64,000 nt of DNA from Bacillota bacterium (GCA_023454175.1 JAEXRW010000009.1:1-64000); one strand, 5' to 3'; counted from the first letter of the stretch, positions 50,821 through 58,925 are shown. Translations and numbers: made by a program. Notes: generated by a model not told the origin, from the sequence alone.

Positions 50821-52053
50821 TAATGCTTCCTCGTCCTTTTTCAGGATGTAGTTCACGCCGATGTCCAGCACCGCCTCCACCGCTTCGGGGGCTATGCTCT
50901 CCACCGTATCGCCCAGCGTATGGTACACCCGCCCCTCGTCAAAAACGGATGTGGACATGCCGATAATGGTCGTGGCTTCGATCCCCGCCCGTGCGAAGGC
51001 CGCCGCGTCCGTCCCCCCGCCCCCCAGGCCCAGCGCCACCTGCTTCATCTTGTAGCCGAGTTTTCTCGCGGTGTCGCAGACCTCCTCCGCCATCCGTTTG
51101 GAGAGCGGCACCCCGCCGTGGCAGTCCCGCGTGATGCACGCCAGGTGCTCCAGCGCGTACACACTGTCGATATTGAATACGTACGTGGGCAGCCCGCGCA
51201 GCTGCGCCCGGTATTTGGCTGCAAACGCGCATGCGCCTTTCAGCCCTGCCTCCTCCGCGTCCGTGCTCAGGAAGATCACCTTGGTATGCTGCAATGGTTT
51301 CCCCATCTTCTTTTGCGTCGCGAAATAGCCCGCCATGGAAGCGGCGATGGCGCTGGCGTTCAGGTTGTCCCCCGCCCCCGGCGAGGGTCTGCGGGTCTGC
51401 ACAAAAAAGAGCTGGCTGACCAGGACCAGACCAACGAGTGCGATGAGGATGTGCGCGCCGTACAGCGCCCAGGTGCTGCCGCCGATGGCCTGCTCCAGCC
51501 CCGCCGTGATGCTGAGTACCGTGATATACAGGTACGCCCCCGCCGCCAGCCCCAGCCGTAGCCCCGCCCATTTCTGCGCCCGCTCCATGAAGCTCATGAC
51601 GAACGGGCTGTCGTGGTGCCCCACCACGAGTATCTGCTGCCTTGCGGGTTGCACGGGCTCGATCGTTCCCGTGATGTTGCACCCCGTCGTCCTGCGGAAG
51701 AGCCGGTCAAAGAGCCGCCCGAAGCAGAAATAATGCGACACCACATACAGCATGGCGGCCAGGCATACGCCCATGGAGATGTATACGCATACGCCCCCGA
51801 TGGCTAGCAGGATGAACGCGAGGATATAGGCCAGGGTCGCGCCCCGCCCCGCGTTCCACAGCGCTCCGGGATGCACGTCAAAAGTCTCCTCGTTCACGCT
51901 GTCGCAGTGGCCCGTGAAGGCCTTCGCGATATCCTTTGCCGCCATCAGGCACGCCTTCGTCCCCGTGATGCGGGCCTTGTATTTGTCGATGATGGATCGC
52001 GTCATCTCCAGCGTATGCACTGCGATCTCCTTGCCCAACCGTTGAAAGTCCAT
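50806..52053 (-). CDS. M28 family metallopeptidase with membrane helices, paralogue 2
   Basis: 415 residues, about 55-60% identical to paralogue 1. Ligand motifs GHHDSPFV, GAGDNLNA, STDAEEAG, NIDSVYA and VYHTLGD are all present. The same two helices are inserted between GHHDSP and GAGDN (LAAGAYLYITVLSITAGLEQA; YGAHILIALVGLVLVSQLFFV), and two helices precede the catalytic domain. Last residues LLVES* come from the heptad array. Upstream lies a block of three tandem palindromic repeats (52082-52268). Separated from paralogue 1 by the unrelated 164-aa gene. Confidence 0.85.
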   Translation of the reverse strand: MDFQRLGKEIAVHTLEMTRSIIDKYKARITGTKACLMAAKDIAKAFTGHCDSVNEETFDVHPGALWNAGRGATLAYILAFILLAIGGVCVYISMGVCLAAMLYVVSHYFCFGRLFDRLFRRTTGCNITGTIEPVQPARQQILVVGHHDSPFVMSFMERAQKWAGLRLGLAAGAYLYITVLSITAGLEQAIGGSTWALYGAHILIALVGLVLVSQLFFVQTRRPSPGAGDNLNASAIAASMAGYFATQKKMGKPLQHTKVIFLSTDAEEAGLKGACAFAAKYRAQLRGLPTYVFNIDSVYALEHLACITRDCHGGVPLSKRMAEEVCDTARKLGYKMKQVALGLGGGGTDAAAFARAGIEATTIIGMSTSVFDEGRVYHTLGDTVESIAPEAVEAVLDIGVNYILKKDEEALLVES

Positions 52054-52081
52054 ATTTGCGCTCCTTCCATGGTAACGACCG

Positions 52082-52268
52082 GGGAATTATGCCCTGTGGG
52101 CATGATTCCCTATGGCGCTATTTCTTCATGAATACGGGGGAGAATTATGCCCTGTGGGCATGATTCTCCGTGGCGTAATTTCTCCCGGGGAGAATGAATA
52201 TGGGGGAGAATTATGCCCTGTGGGCATGATTCTCCGTGGCGCAATTTCTCCCGGGGAGAAATTGCGCC
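52082..52268. repeat. Tandem palindromic repeats, three units (family E)
   Basis: Three copies of GAATTATGCCC-TGT-GGGCATGATTC starting at 52084, 52142 and 52208. The last two are followed by TCCGTGGCGxAATTTCTCCCGGGGAGAA. The ATGCCC/GGGCATGATTCT core is shared with the family A elements. The rest of 52054-52480 holds no recognised gene. Confidence 0.85.
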
Positions 52269-52480
52269 TATATAGTATTCCGGTCCGTACGGCCCCTATG
52301 CGTTTGAAAAAAGCGTGTGGATGAGGAAACAATCGGTCCCCTTGCCCGTCCTGATACAGCCGTTCGGGCCGTCTCCACCTGCCATCGTATGCGCCCATCA
52401 GGCGCATTGTGACCGTTTGCGGTTGCCTTTTAATTCCGTTTGAATATATTGAAAGGAAATCGGTTTGGGGGGATCGGATC

Positions 52481-53893
52481 ATGCGGCGATATGATTATTT
52501 GGTTCAGCATGGGCATCCGCGGTTTGATGAAGCTTCAAGATATCCCAATGACGCTCCGCAGGAATGTGAAGCCGTTCAGCCGGCAGGCCTCCATTCGCAG
52601 ACGGTGGGGGACCGCGGGCCCGTCCTGCTGCAGGATAATGTCCTGCATGAAAAGCTGGGCATTTTCGCGAGTGAAAAGATCCTTGAGCGCCGGGTGCACG
52701 TGAAAGGGTTCGGCGCCTTCGGGTATTTCCAGGCCATGCATTCCATGCAAAAGTATACAAAGCTCGGTTTTCTGTCCACTCCTGGTCAGGAAGTCCCCGT
52801 GATGGTGCGTTTCTCCTTTGCCGTCAGCGAAAAAGGCACGCCCGATACCACCCGCACAGCACGCGGTTTCTCCACCAAGTTCTATACGCAGGAAGGCATT
52901 TTTGACCTGCTCTGCAACCATATCCCCGTGCTTTTCGTGCGGGACGCCATCCGTTTCCCGGATGCCATCGCGGCCTTCGAGCCTTCGCCTGTGAATGGTC
53001 TCCCCGACCCGGAGCGGCTCTGGGGCTTCGTTGCCCGTTCGCCGGAATGTATGAATTTCATCGTCAGGGTGTTTTCCGATATGGGCACATTGAAGAGCTT
53101 CCGCCATATGCGGGGCTTCGGTGTGAATACCTATGTCTGGAAAAACGCCGAAGGTGTGCGCCGCTATGTGAAATACCATTGGCTCCCCATGGCAGGCGAA
53201 CAGTATATCGACCGCTGCGAGGCCGTCGCGCTCGCCGGCGCGGATCCTGACGTGGCGGGGAAGGACCTGTTTGATACCATCGCGGCGGGTACACCCGTGC
53301 AGTATGAGCTGTGCGTCCAGCTGATGGACCCGGAGGATGAATGCGCCCTGCCCTATGATCCGCTGGATTGTACCAAGGTGTGGGATGAGCGGCAGTATCC
53401 GCTCATGCCCGTTGGCAGGCTGGTGCTGAACCGGAATCCGGATGATTTTATGGAGCAGGTGGAAAAGGCCGCGTTCTCCCCCGCCAACCTGCTGGAGGGT
53501 GCGGAGCTCTCCGATGACAAACTCCTGCAGGGCCGCGCCAATATCTACTGGGACGCCCAGCGGCGGCGCCTGGGGCCCGGTTTCCGCTGGATACCCGTAA
53601 ATCATTACCAGTGCTTTACCCCGGATACCCTCGTGACCAGCGGCGCTGGCAGGTGCGTGGAAGGGCGCCTCGTGCGCTCCGGCATCCCGCTGCAGGATGA
53701 CTTTGCCCAGGCCGGCCAGTTCTATCATTCCCTCTCCCGCGTTTGGAAAGACCACCTGGCGGATAATGTCGCTTCCGGTCTTGCCGGCGCTTCCATGGAA
53801 ACGCAGCGTGTCGTCCTGGAGCATCTGTGCCGGGCCTCGCCCGAACTGGGTGCAAATGTGGCGCGATTGCTCCCGGCATATGCCCGTCGTTAG
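52481..53893 (+). CDS. Monofunctional heme catalase, divergent
   Basis: 470 residues from ATG 52481 (GGGGGGAT upstream). GDRGPVLLQDNVLHEKL, then ILERRVHVKGFGAFGYF with the distal His at H73, RFSFAVSEKGTPDTTRTARGFSTKFYTQEG, N146 in CNHIPVLFVRD and Tyr near 356 in RANIYWDAQRRRLGP. So the key heme residues (H, N, proximal Y and R) are all kept, while many normally invariant positions differ (FSYPDT reads NIYWDA). Length is near the small-subunit class. It would decompose hydrogen peroxide, useful for an anaerobe under oxygen or for spores. Confidence 0.88.
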   Translation: MRRYDYLVQHGHPRFDEASRYPNDAPQECEAVQPAGLHSQTVGDRGPVLLQDNVLHEKLGIFASEKILERRVHVKGFGAFGYFQAMHSMQKYTKLGFLSTPGQEVPVMVRFSFAVSEKGTPDTTRTARGFSTKFYTQEGIFDLLCNHIPVLFVRDAIRFPDAIAAFEPSPVNGLPDPERLWGFVARSPECMNFIVRVFSDMGTLKSFRHMRGFGVNTYVWKNAEGVRRYVKYHWLPMAGEQYIDRCEAVALAGADPDVAGKDLFDTIAAGTPVQYELCVQLMDPEDECALPYDPLDCTKVWDERQYPLMPVGRLVLNRNPDDFMEQVEKAAFSPANLLEGAELSDDKLLQGRANIYWDAQRRRLGPGFRWIPVNHYQCFTPDTLVTSGAGRCVEGRLVRSGIPLQDDFAQAGQFYHSLSRVWKDHLADNVASGLAGASMETQRVVLEHLCRASPELGANVARLLPAYARR

Positions 53894-54123
53894 ACGGCTT
53901 GCCAGGGCTGTATGAACGAAATGAAGGGCCCCGGCATTGCTGCATGGGACCCTTCTGTATATTTAAACCCTTGGCCCGTGATGGGCCGGGCATTCTTCCT
54001 TGCCGCCCTTGACTTCCCGTCATATCCCTCCGCCAGCCGGTCCAGAATCTCTCCGATGGATATGTCAGTCCCGCCATGCGCTTCACCATCTTTCATATGT
54101 TGAGCCAGGAGGGCAATCCACAA

Positions 54124-54206
54124 CTAATAGCTATTAGCTGTAGGCTCTTAACTAAATATCCCCGCAGGATAATTCTCAATTGTCAATTGTCAATTGTCAA
54201 TTATTT
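54124..54206 (-). repeat. Stop-anchored heptad element 11 (family A)
   Basis: ATAATTGACAATTGA encodes the last residues Ile-Ile-Asp-Asn and the stop of the oxidoreductase gene. CAATTGA, CAATTGA, GAATTAT, CCTGCGGGG and more TAGTTA-type units follow. Confidence 0.75.
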
Positions 54207-55170
54207 TAACGACTACCTTCCCCCGCGCGTGTTTCCCGCCCAGGTAGCGCAGCGCCGCAGCCGACTCGTCGAGTGTATAGCATTTATCGACCACCGGGTT
54301 CACTTTCCCCGCTTCGATCAGCTCTTTTAATACGGCCAGGTCCTTTGTATCTGCCTTTGCCGTGAAGCTGGTCAATACCCTGCCATCGCTTTCGTCCCTG
54401 CGCCTTCCCGCCGTCACGCCCTGCAGGATCTGCCTTCCGCTGCCTCCAGCCATCACGTACACGCCGCCCGGTTTCAGCGCGCGCCGGTAGTCTTGGATCG
54501 GGTGGTATCCGTTCACGCCCATGATCAGGTCATACTGCTCCCCGTTTTTTGTGAAATCCTCCTTCGTGTAGTCGATCACGTGGTCTGCGCCCATCGCCCG
54601 TGCCTGCTCTATGTTCCTGGTGCTGCACACGGCCGTCACTTCCGCCCCGTACGCCTTTGCGATCTGCACGGCGAAGGTGCCTACCCCGCCCGCCGCCCCC
54701 TGGATCAGTACCTTCTGGCCTTTGGCTATCCTGCCCTTGTCCCGCAGCCCCTGCAGCGCGGTGAGTCCCGCCATGGGTACCGCCGCCGCCTTTTCGAATG
54801 TGAGGTTCGCGGGCTTCAGCGCGATCATGTCTTCCGTGGCGCAGGCGTACTCTGCCAGGCTCCCGCTCCGCGAGTGTGAGATGTCCCCGTATACCGCATC
54901 CCCGGGTTTGAAGTGCGATATGTTTTTCCCCGCGGCCTCCACCACCCCGGCCAGATCGGTCCCGACCTGATCCTTTTTGGGTTTGAAAAATCCGCATCCC
55001 ATCAGCCGCACCGCGATGATGTCCGCCGTTGTCATGTGCCAGTCGTACTGGTTCAGCGATGCCGCGTGCACCCGGATCAATACTTCGTCGTCCCCCGGTA
55101 TCGGCTTTTCCACTTCCCTGAGTTTCAGCCCCTCGGGCGGCCCGTATTTTGTACAGATGATCGCTTTCAT
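54190..55170 (-). CDS. NAD(P)-dependent quinone oxidoreductase (zinc-less MDR family)
   Basis: 326 residues from ATG 55170 (GGGAGGT upstream). N-terminal GroES-like domain (IICTKYGPPEGLKLREVEKPIP; VGTDLAGVVEAAGKNI; PGDAVYGD), cofactor-binding motif GAAGGVGTFAVQIAKAYGAEVTAVCSTRN, and a C-terminal GGKHARGKVVVKI. No zinc-binding cysteines, as in QOR/enoyl-reductase-like MDRs. It reduces quinones or enones with NADPH. The upstream extension of the frame (to 55434) lies in repeat sequence and is not coding. Confidence 0.92.
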   Translation of the reverse strand: MKAIICTKYGPPEGLKLREVEKPIPGDDEVLIRVHAASLNQYDWHMTTADIIAVRLMGCGFFKPKKDQVGTDLAGVVEAAGKNISHFKPGDAVYGDISHSRSGSLAEYACATEDMIALKPANLTFEKAAAVPMAGLTALQGLRDKGRIAKGQKVLIQGAAGGVGTFAVQIAKAYGAEVTAVCSTRNIEQARAMGADHVIDYTKEDFTKNGEQYDLIMGVNGYHPIQDYRRALKPGGVYVMAGGSGRQILQGVTAGRRRDESDGRVLTSFTAKADTKDLAVLKELIEAGKVNPVVDKCYTLDESAAALRYLGGKHARGKVVVKIIDN

Positions 55171-55293
55171 GGTATACCTCCCGTTCCGTAACCGTTTGAC
55201 CGGTTCTGTTGAATACCCGGGCTGTTCCATTCTCCGTCCGGGCTTTCTTTCGCAACAATCGCTTAGCCACTTTAAATGTTGTTTGTAGCGCCC

Positions 55294-55345
55294 CGTAGAG
55301 CTGTCGCCCAAGCAACCCGTTGGGTTGCGATGGAGTGATTCCCCC
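55294..55345. repeat. Dispersed repeat family D, copy 2
   Basis: GAGCTGTCGCCCAAGCAACCC-GTTGGGTTGC-GATGGAGTG, matching the copy at 49812-49872. Confidence 0.7.
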
Positions 55346-55449
55346 TCGCAGGGACTAACGCCCTCGCAGGGATTAACCCTGCGGGGCCATATCTTCATGT
55401 CCCCGCAGGGCATACCATAACTGTCAACTTTCAACTCTCAAATGTCAAC
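55343..55449 (-). repeat. Stop-anchored heptad element 12 (family A)
   Basis: AAGTTGACATTTGA encodes the last Val-Asp-Ile and the stop of the 153-aa membrane protein. GAGTTGA, AAGTTGA, CAGTTAT, GGTATGCCC-TGCG-GGGACAT and three CCCTGCGRGG blocks follow. Confidence 0.75.
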
Positions 55450-55899
55450 TTTATCTCCGTTTTTCTTTTCCGCATACGAGTCGAACGAGTCCTTGCCTTC
55501 CTTCTCCCACCACTCGTCGTAGTACTTCCAGTTCTTCGGGTCTCCGCATTCCTTTTTGATCTCTTCCTTGACCGCTTCCTTGACCCCGTCTTTTACTGCA
55601 TCCTCGACGGTGCCCTTTGCTTTCTTTTTTTTGTCCTCTGCCTTGCTGCCGCTGCTGCTCCCGATGCGCCCGAAGAGCAGCCGGGCGAGCAGCGCGATGC
55701 CGAAGGCCTGCCAGTACGTGATCGTCGTCAGGTGGAATATCTCGGGCATCAGCCAGTTCCACAGCGCCTGGATCACCACCGCAAATACGAAGGCGAAAAG
55801 CACCGCGAAAAACACCCCTGCGATGATCCCCATCGCGATCTTGCGTCCCTTGGGAGCGCCCTCCCATCTTTGCTTCCATTTTTCCTTTGTCTCGTCCAT
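55438..55899 (-). CDS. Membrane protein paired with the ECF sigma factor
   Basis: 153 residues. Two hydrophobic helices (IAMGIIAGVFFAVLFAFVFAVVIQALWNWLM and ITYWQAFGIALLARLLFG), then a Lys/Glu-rich cytosolic tail with the ending WKYYDEWWEKEGKDSFDSYAEKKNG. Proteins of this layout follow ECF sigma genes in many genomes. It begins 22 bases after the sigma gene stop, so the two form an operon. It may tether or antagonise the sigma factor; no ZAS zinc motif is present. Its C terminus overlaps a heptad array. Confidence 0.82.
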   Translation of the reverse strand: MDETKEKWKQRWEGAPKGRKIAMGIIAGVFFAVLFAFVFAVVIQALWNWLMPEIFHLTTITYWQAFGIALLARLLFGRIGSSSGSKAEDKKKKAKGTVEDAVKDGVKEAVKEEIKKECGDPKNWKYYDEWWEKEGKDSFDSYAEKKNGDKVDI

Positions 55900-55921
55900 T
55901 TTGATCGTCTCCTTGGATGTA

Positions 55922-56464
55922 TTAAGATTTAAAATCTTTCAACATTTCCTGCAGGGCCTTCACGGCCCGCTGTTTCCGGGACAGCAGCGTTCCTATCGGT
56001 TCGTTCCACTCCGCGGCCAGTTCCCGGAAGGTCCTCCCCTTCATTTCCGTGGCGATGAAGACCGCCCGCTGCCGGGGCTCCAGCCTGCTGATGGCCTCCT
56101 TCAGCCGGGAAAGGAATTCGCGGTTTTCCGCCTGCAGCTCCGCGTTCGCCGTATGGTCCGCCAGCAGGTCGGCAAGGGTGACCTCCCCGTCTTCGTCGAT
56201 GCAGCTCTGGAGGGACAGCGTCCGCTCGTTCCTGCGCAGGTAGTCCACGGTCTTGTTGTGGAGCGAGCGGTAGACATAGGACGCTAGGTTTTCCATCGGT
56301 TCACCGATGTTCACCCGGTTGAAGACATTGAGCATCACTTCGCCGATCATGTCCTCCGCATCCATCTCGCCGATGCTCTGGATCCGGTGCCGGACATACG
56401 TTTTGAATTTTTGGTTTTCCGCCGCGAAAAATTCGCTCAGCCTGGTTTTGGCGTCCCTGTCCAT
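55922..56464 (-). CDS. ECF-type RNA polymerase sigma factor
   Basis: 180 residues. Region 2 (about 20-80): DAEDMIGEVMLNVFNRV and ASYVYRSLHNKTVDYLRR. Region 4 (about 120-178): RLEPRQRAVFIATEMKGRTFRELAAEWNEPIGTLLSRKQRAVKALQ with its HTH. The ribosome site is poor (AAGAAAC), and an inverted repeat GTGCGT/ACGCAC lies at 56482-56496, just upstream of the start. Followed by its membrane partner gene. The regulon is unknown. Confidence 0.92.
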   Translation of the reverse strand: MDRDAKTRLSEFFAAENQKFKTYVRHRIQSIGEMDAEDMIGEVMLNVFNRVNIGEPMENLASYVYRSLHNKTVDYLRRNERTLSLQSCIDEDGEVTLADLLADHTANAELQAENREFLSRLKEAISRLEPRQRAVFIATEMKGRTFRELAAEWNEPIGTLLSRKQRAVKALQEMLKDFKS

Positions 56465-56481
56465 GTTTCTTGCTTGTACGC

Positions 56482-56496
56482 GTGCGTTTTACGCAC
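56482..56496 (-). promoter_or_regulatory. Inverted repeat upstream of the ECF sigma gene
   Basis: GTGCGT-TTT-ACGCAC within the 20-35 bases before the ATG; it could be an operator or an mRNA hairpin. Confidence 0.35.
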
Positions 56497-56824
56497 ACGC
56501 TACCGTCCTTCCGCCCTTTATGACGTGGCGCTATGGGATTTATTGCATGTTTTGAATAAATTCTTCGCTTTCATATTCAGTTCCTGCATCCTTCAGTTCA
56601 AGAGCCTGTTTACGTTGTATTGCGACGCATATAATAATGGCAGGATTCGATAGGAAGGGTTGCCATGTTCCAGCATATCGCCCATTCTGTATGGATCGTA
56701 AAAAAGGCTTGAAAGATCCGTTCGCTTTTACAAGGAACATTTCGGCTTTTAAGAAAGAGTACAAGAACGGTGTGCTGTGCCTCTCTTCGATGCCCGTTCA
56801 TTTGAGTCTTCAAATAAAAAGCAA
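56497..56824. other. Intergenic stretch without firm features
   Basis: A minus-strand open frame (56540-56764) ends in a coding-like helical stretch (ALELKDAGTEYESEEFIQNMQ) and might be the tail of a decayed gene. There is no start signal or homology I can support. Confidence 0.35.
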
Positions 56825-56880
56825 ACCCCCGTGATGTTCCTTCATAGGTGCAGGAAACCTGCACCATACATCCCGGGGGC
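56825..56880 (-). terminator. Terminator of the chagasin-type inhibitor gene
   Basis: Long minus-strand hairpin: outer GCCCCCGGGATGT / ACATCACGGGGGT, inner GGTGCAGG-TTT-CCTGCACC, followed by TTGCTTTTTATTT. Confidence 0.75.
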
Positions 56881-56952
56881 CATTTGCATGCCTGCCCACA
56901 GTGGGACGGGCACGGCTTCTCTTTACGGTAACGGCTGTTTCACGTAAACAAA

Positions 56953-57456
56953 TCACTTCACAGTGATGGTGAAATCGTACGTCTTTTCGGGCTCGCTCTT
57001 GCCCGGGGGGTATACGCCCGCGCTCAGGTGGTATGTGCCCGCCTTGTCCGCCGTAAATGAATAAATGTGGATGCCGCCCGAGCGGACGATGCCGCTTTCC
57101 ACGGGCTCCGCCACGTACTGGTCCATCTTCTTGGTGAGTCCGGCAGGTACGTCGGATTGCTTGATGGAGTATCCCGTGGAGGGGTTCTCGTTCAGATAGA
57201 TGGCCAGCGTCTGTCCCACGTTCAGCTCCGCCGTCAATACGTCTTCGGTGAGCAGTGCGTCGTGCTGCGTGCCGAGCTTGCCGGATGGAGCCTGGGTCGG
57301 CTGGTCTTCCGGGACCGTGGGCTGTACGGTCTGTTCGGGGGTGGCTGTCGCCTGCGTGGGCGTGGGTTCGGTGGGGGGGACCAGTTTCTGGCCGCCGCAC
57401 GCCGTCATGGCGAGCGCCAATAAAAGCACAGCCATTACAATGATAATTTTTTTCAT
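56953..57456 (-). CDS. Chagasin-type (I42) cysteine-protease inhibitor lipoprotein
   Basis: 167 residues. Lipobox AMTAC, then a Pro/Thr/Gln linker to about residue 60. The Ig-like inhibitor domain has VGQTLAIYLNENPSTGYSI (the NPTTG loop of chagasin), RSGGIHIYSFTADKAGTYHLSAGVYPPGKSEPEKTYDFTITV; the third loop RPW is replaced by PPGKS. Chagasin-type proteins block papain-like proteases, here outside the cell and lipid-anchored. Prey could be host or competitor proteases or an endogenous enzyme. Confidence 0.85.
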   Translation of the reverse strand: MKKIIIVMAVLLLALAMTACGGQKLVPPTEPTPTQATATPEQTVQPTVPEDQPTQAPSGKLGTQHDALLTEDVLTAELNVGQTLAIYLNENPSTGYSIKQSDVPAGLTKKMDQYVAEPVESGIVRSGGIHIYSFTADKAGTYHLSAGVYPPGKSEPEKTYDFTITVK

Positions 57457-57529
57457 TTCATGCTTCCTCCTCTATGGAAACGGTTTTTACGCTAGTTGGA
57501 CGAAGGGAAAATGAAAATGTTCCGCGATG

Positions 57530-57554
57530 AAAAAAAGGAGGATTTCAGTCCTCC
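57530..57554 (-). terminator. Terminator overlapping the end of the 186-aa lipoprotein gene
   Basis: Minus-strand GGAGGA-CTGAAA-TCCTCC followed by seven T. The stop codon (57545-57547) lies in the loop. Confidence 0.8.
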
Positions 57555-58105
57555 ATGCTTTTTACGATGAGCACCGCATTGTCCGGCGGTTCCCTGTCCT
57601 GCTTTGTATTTACCGAGCCATGTTTCATTTTATATACGACATAATACTCCGTTTCGGCGCCGGGCTGGATGGTGCACGCATTGAATTCCCTGAAATCCAG
57701 CTCCTTCAGGGACTCATATTCCATGGCAAACGGTTCGTCGGGCGATACCCAGCTGAGGATCCCGTAGCGCGACGGGACCAGATCCGCATCCTCGGCAAAG
57801 TCCGCGATGAGATAGAAACGGACCGTGCTGCGTGTCTGGTTTTTGACCGCCATGGTACAGCCGAGGTACACGTACCCGTCATCGCCGATGGTGAAATCAT
57901 CAAATCTGCTCTTTTCCACATCGTAGAAAAGCACCTGCCTGTGCTCCGCCGTGCGTTTTTCCCTTTGCTCCCCATAGGCGTAGGGCATGCAGCCGGTGAG
58001 CAGGAAAACGGCTGCGGTGGTGGCTGCAAACATGGACAGCGGGGGGCCCGCCCTCCCGGGGTTGCCTGCCTCGCTGGTTTTGTTTGTAATGGCGCGGGCC
58101 TTCAT
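57545..58105 (-). CDS. Lipoprotein of unknown function, 186 aa
   Basis: The N terminus is unusually long for a signal (TNKTSEAGNPGRAGPPLSMFAATTAAVFLLTGC), so translation might start at the internal Met 25. Lipobox LLTGC. Body: DDGYVYLGCTMAVKNQTRSTVRFYLIADFAEDADLVPSRYGILSW, then a KELDFREFNACTIQPGAETEYYVVYKMKHG segment. This suggests a beta-sandwich accessory lipoprotein of the DUF4352 kind; no firm family. The last codons are part of its terminator stem. Confidence 0.7.
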   Translation of the reverse strand: MKARAITNKTSEAGNPGRAGPPLSMFAATTAAVFLLTGCMPYAYGEQREKRTAEHRQVLFYDVEKSRFDDFTIGDDGYVYLGCTMAVKNQTRSTVRFYLIADFAEDADLVPSRYGILSWVSPDEPFAMEYESLKELDFREFNACTIQPGAETEYYVVYKMKHGSVNTKQDREPPDNAVLIVKSMED

Positions 58106-58231
58106 ATGCCTTTCCTCCTTGTCAGAAGCGCGATTCGCGTCCGAACGTAGCCGTACTCAGCATCCATGATACCCGCCATGTCTTACGATCCGGTGACACT
58201 TTCCCTTACGATCCTGTAAGGTCAACTGCTA

Positions 58232-58708
58232 CTATCCTTTATACACGACCCCTTCGTGATCCAAAAGCCACTTTTTCACGGGAAGCCCGCCGCCGAAACC
58301 GCCCAGGCCGCCCCCCTGCGCCAGCACCCGGTGGCAGGGTACGATGATCGCAATGGGATTGGCCCCGCACGCCTGCCCCACCGCCCGCGCCGCACCGCCG
58401 CGTTGCAGGATGTGCGCGATCTCCCCGTACGTGAGATACTGCCCATAGGGGATGGAGAGAAGCTGCTCCCATACCTTCCGGTGGAAGTCCGCCCCCCGGA
58501 TATCCAGGTGGACGTCAAACTTTTTCAGTTTGCCCGCGAAGTACAGGTGCAGCTGCTTTTCCGCCATGTCCAGGTGCGCCTGCGCGGCATCCTCCCCCCT
58601 TGCCCCGGGGGAACCGGTACGCCCGAAATCCAGGCGTGTGATGCCGTTCTCATTTGCCTGTAATGTAAGGGGGCCTATCGGACTATCCATTACAAGGGTT
58701 CTTTCCAT
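58232..58708 (-). CDS. ogt: Methylated-DNA-[protein]-cysteine S-methyltransferase
   Basis: 158 residues from ATG 58708, chosen because GGAGGATT is 8 bases upstream. N-terminal mixed domain, then FHRKVWEQLLSIPYGQYLTYGEIA and the active-site motif NPIAIIVPCHRVL with its acceptor cysteine, followed by GGFGGGLPVKKWLLDHE. Single-turnover repair of O6-methylguanine. Complements the AlkA-type glycosylase elsewhere in the window. Confidence 0.95.
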   Translation of the reverse strand: MERTLVMDSPIGPLTLQANENGITRLDFGRTGSPGARGEDAAQAHLDMAEKQLHLYFAGKLKKFDVHLDIRGADFHRKVWEQLLSIPYGQYLTYGEIAHILQRGGAARAVGQACGANPIAIIVPCHRVLAQGGGLGGFGGGLPVKKWLLDHEGVVYKG

Positions 58709-58925
58709 TTCACAATCCTCCGGATTAGTTGGCAATTATACATTCATTGTACACTATACGGCGGACATGAAACAGGACCGCGGAAGAGGTGGATATTGGA
58801 ATAAAAATTAAAGAATACTGAACATCAATCATCCAATTCAGAAGTGACACACATAGCATAAAATAACACAATATCCCTGAATATGATATAATTGATCAAA
58901 TAATATTATTTACCTGGGCGATCCA

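Noticed and set aside
52535..53824. 429-residue open frame on the minus strand
   Set aside because: Antisense to catalase; no domain or ribosome site.
14594..55449. Heptad elements as integron attC sites
   Set aside because: They follow stop codons like cassette sites, but the R'/R'' core (GTTRRRY/RYYYAAC) pairing is not found, genes are ordinary chromosomal ones and no integrase is present in the window.
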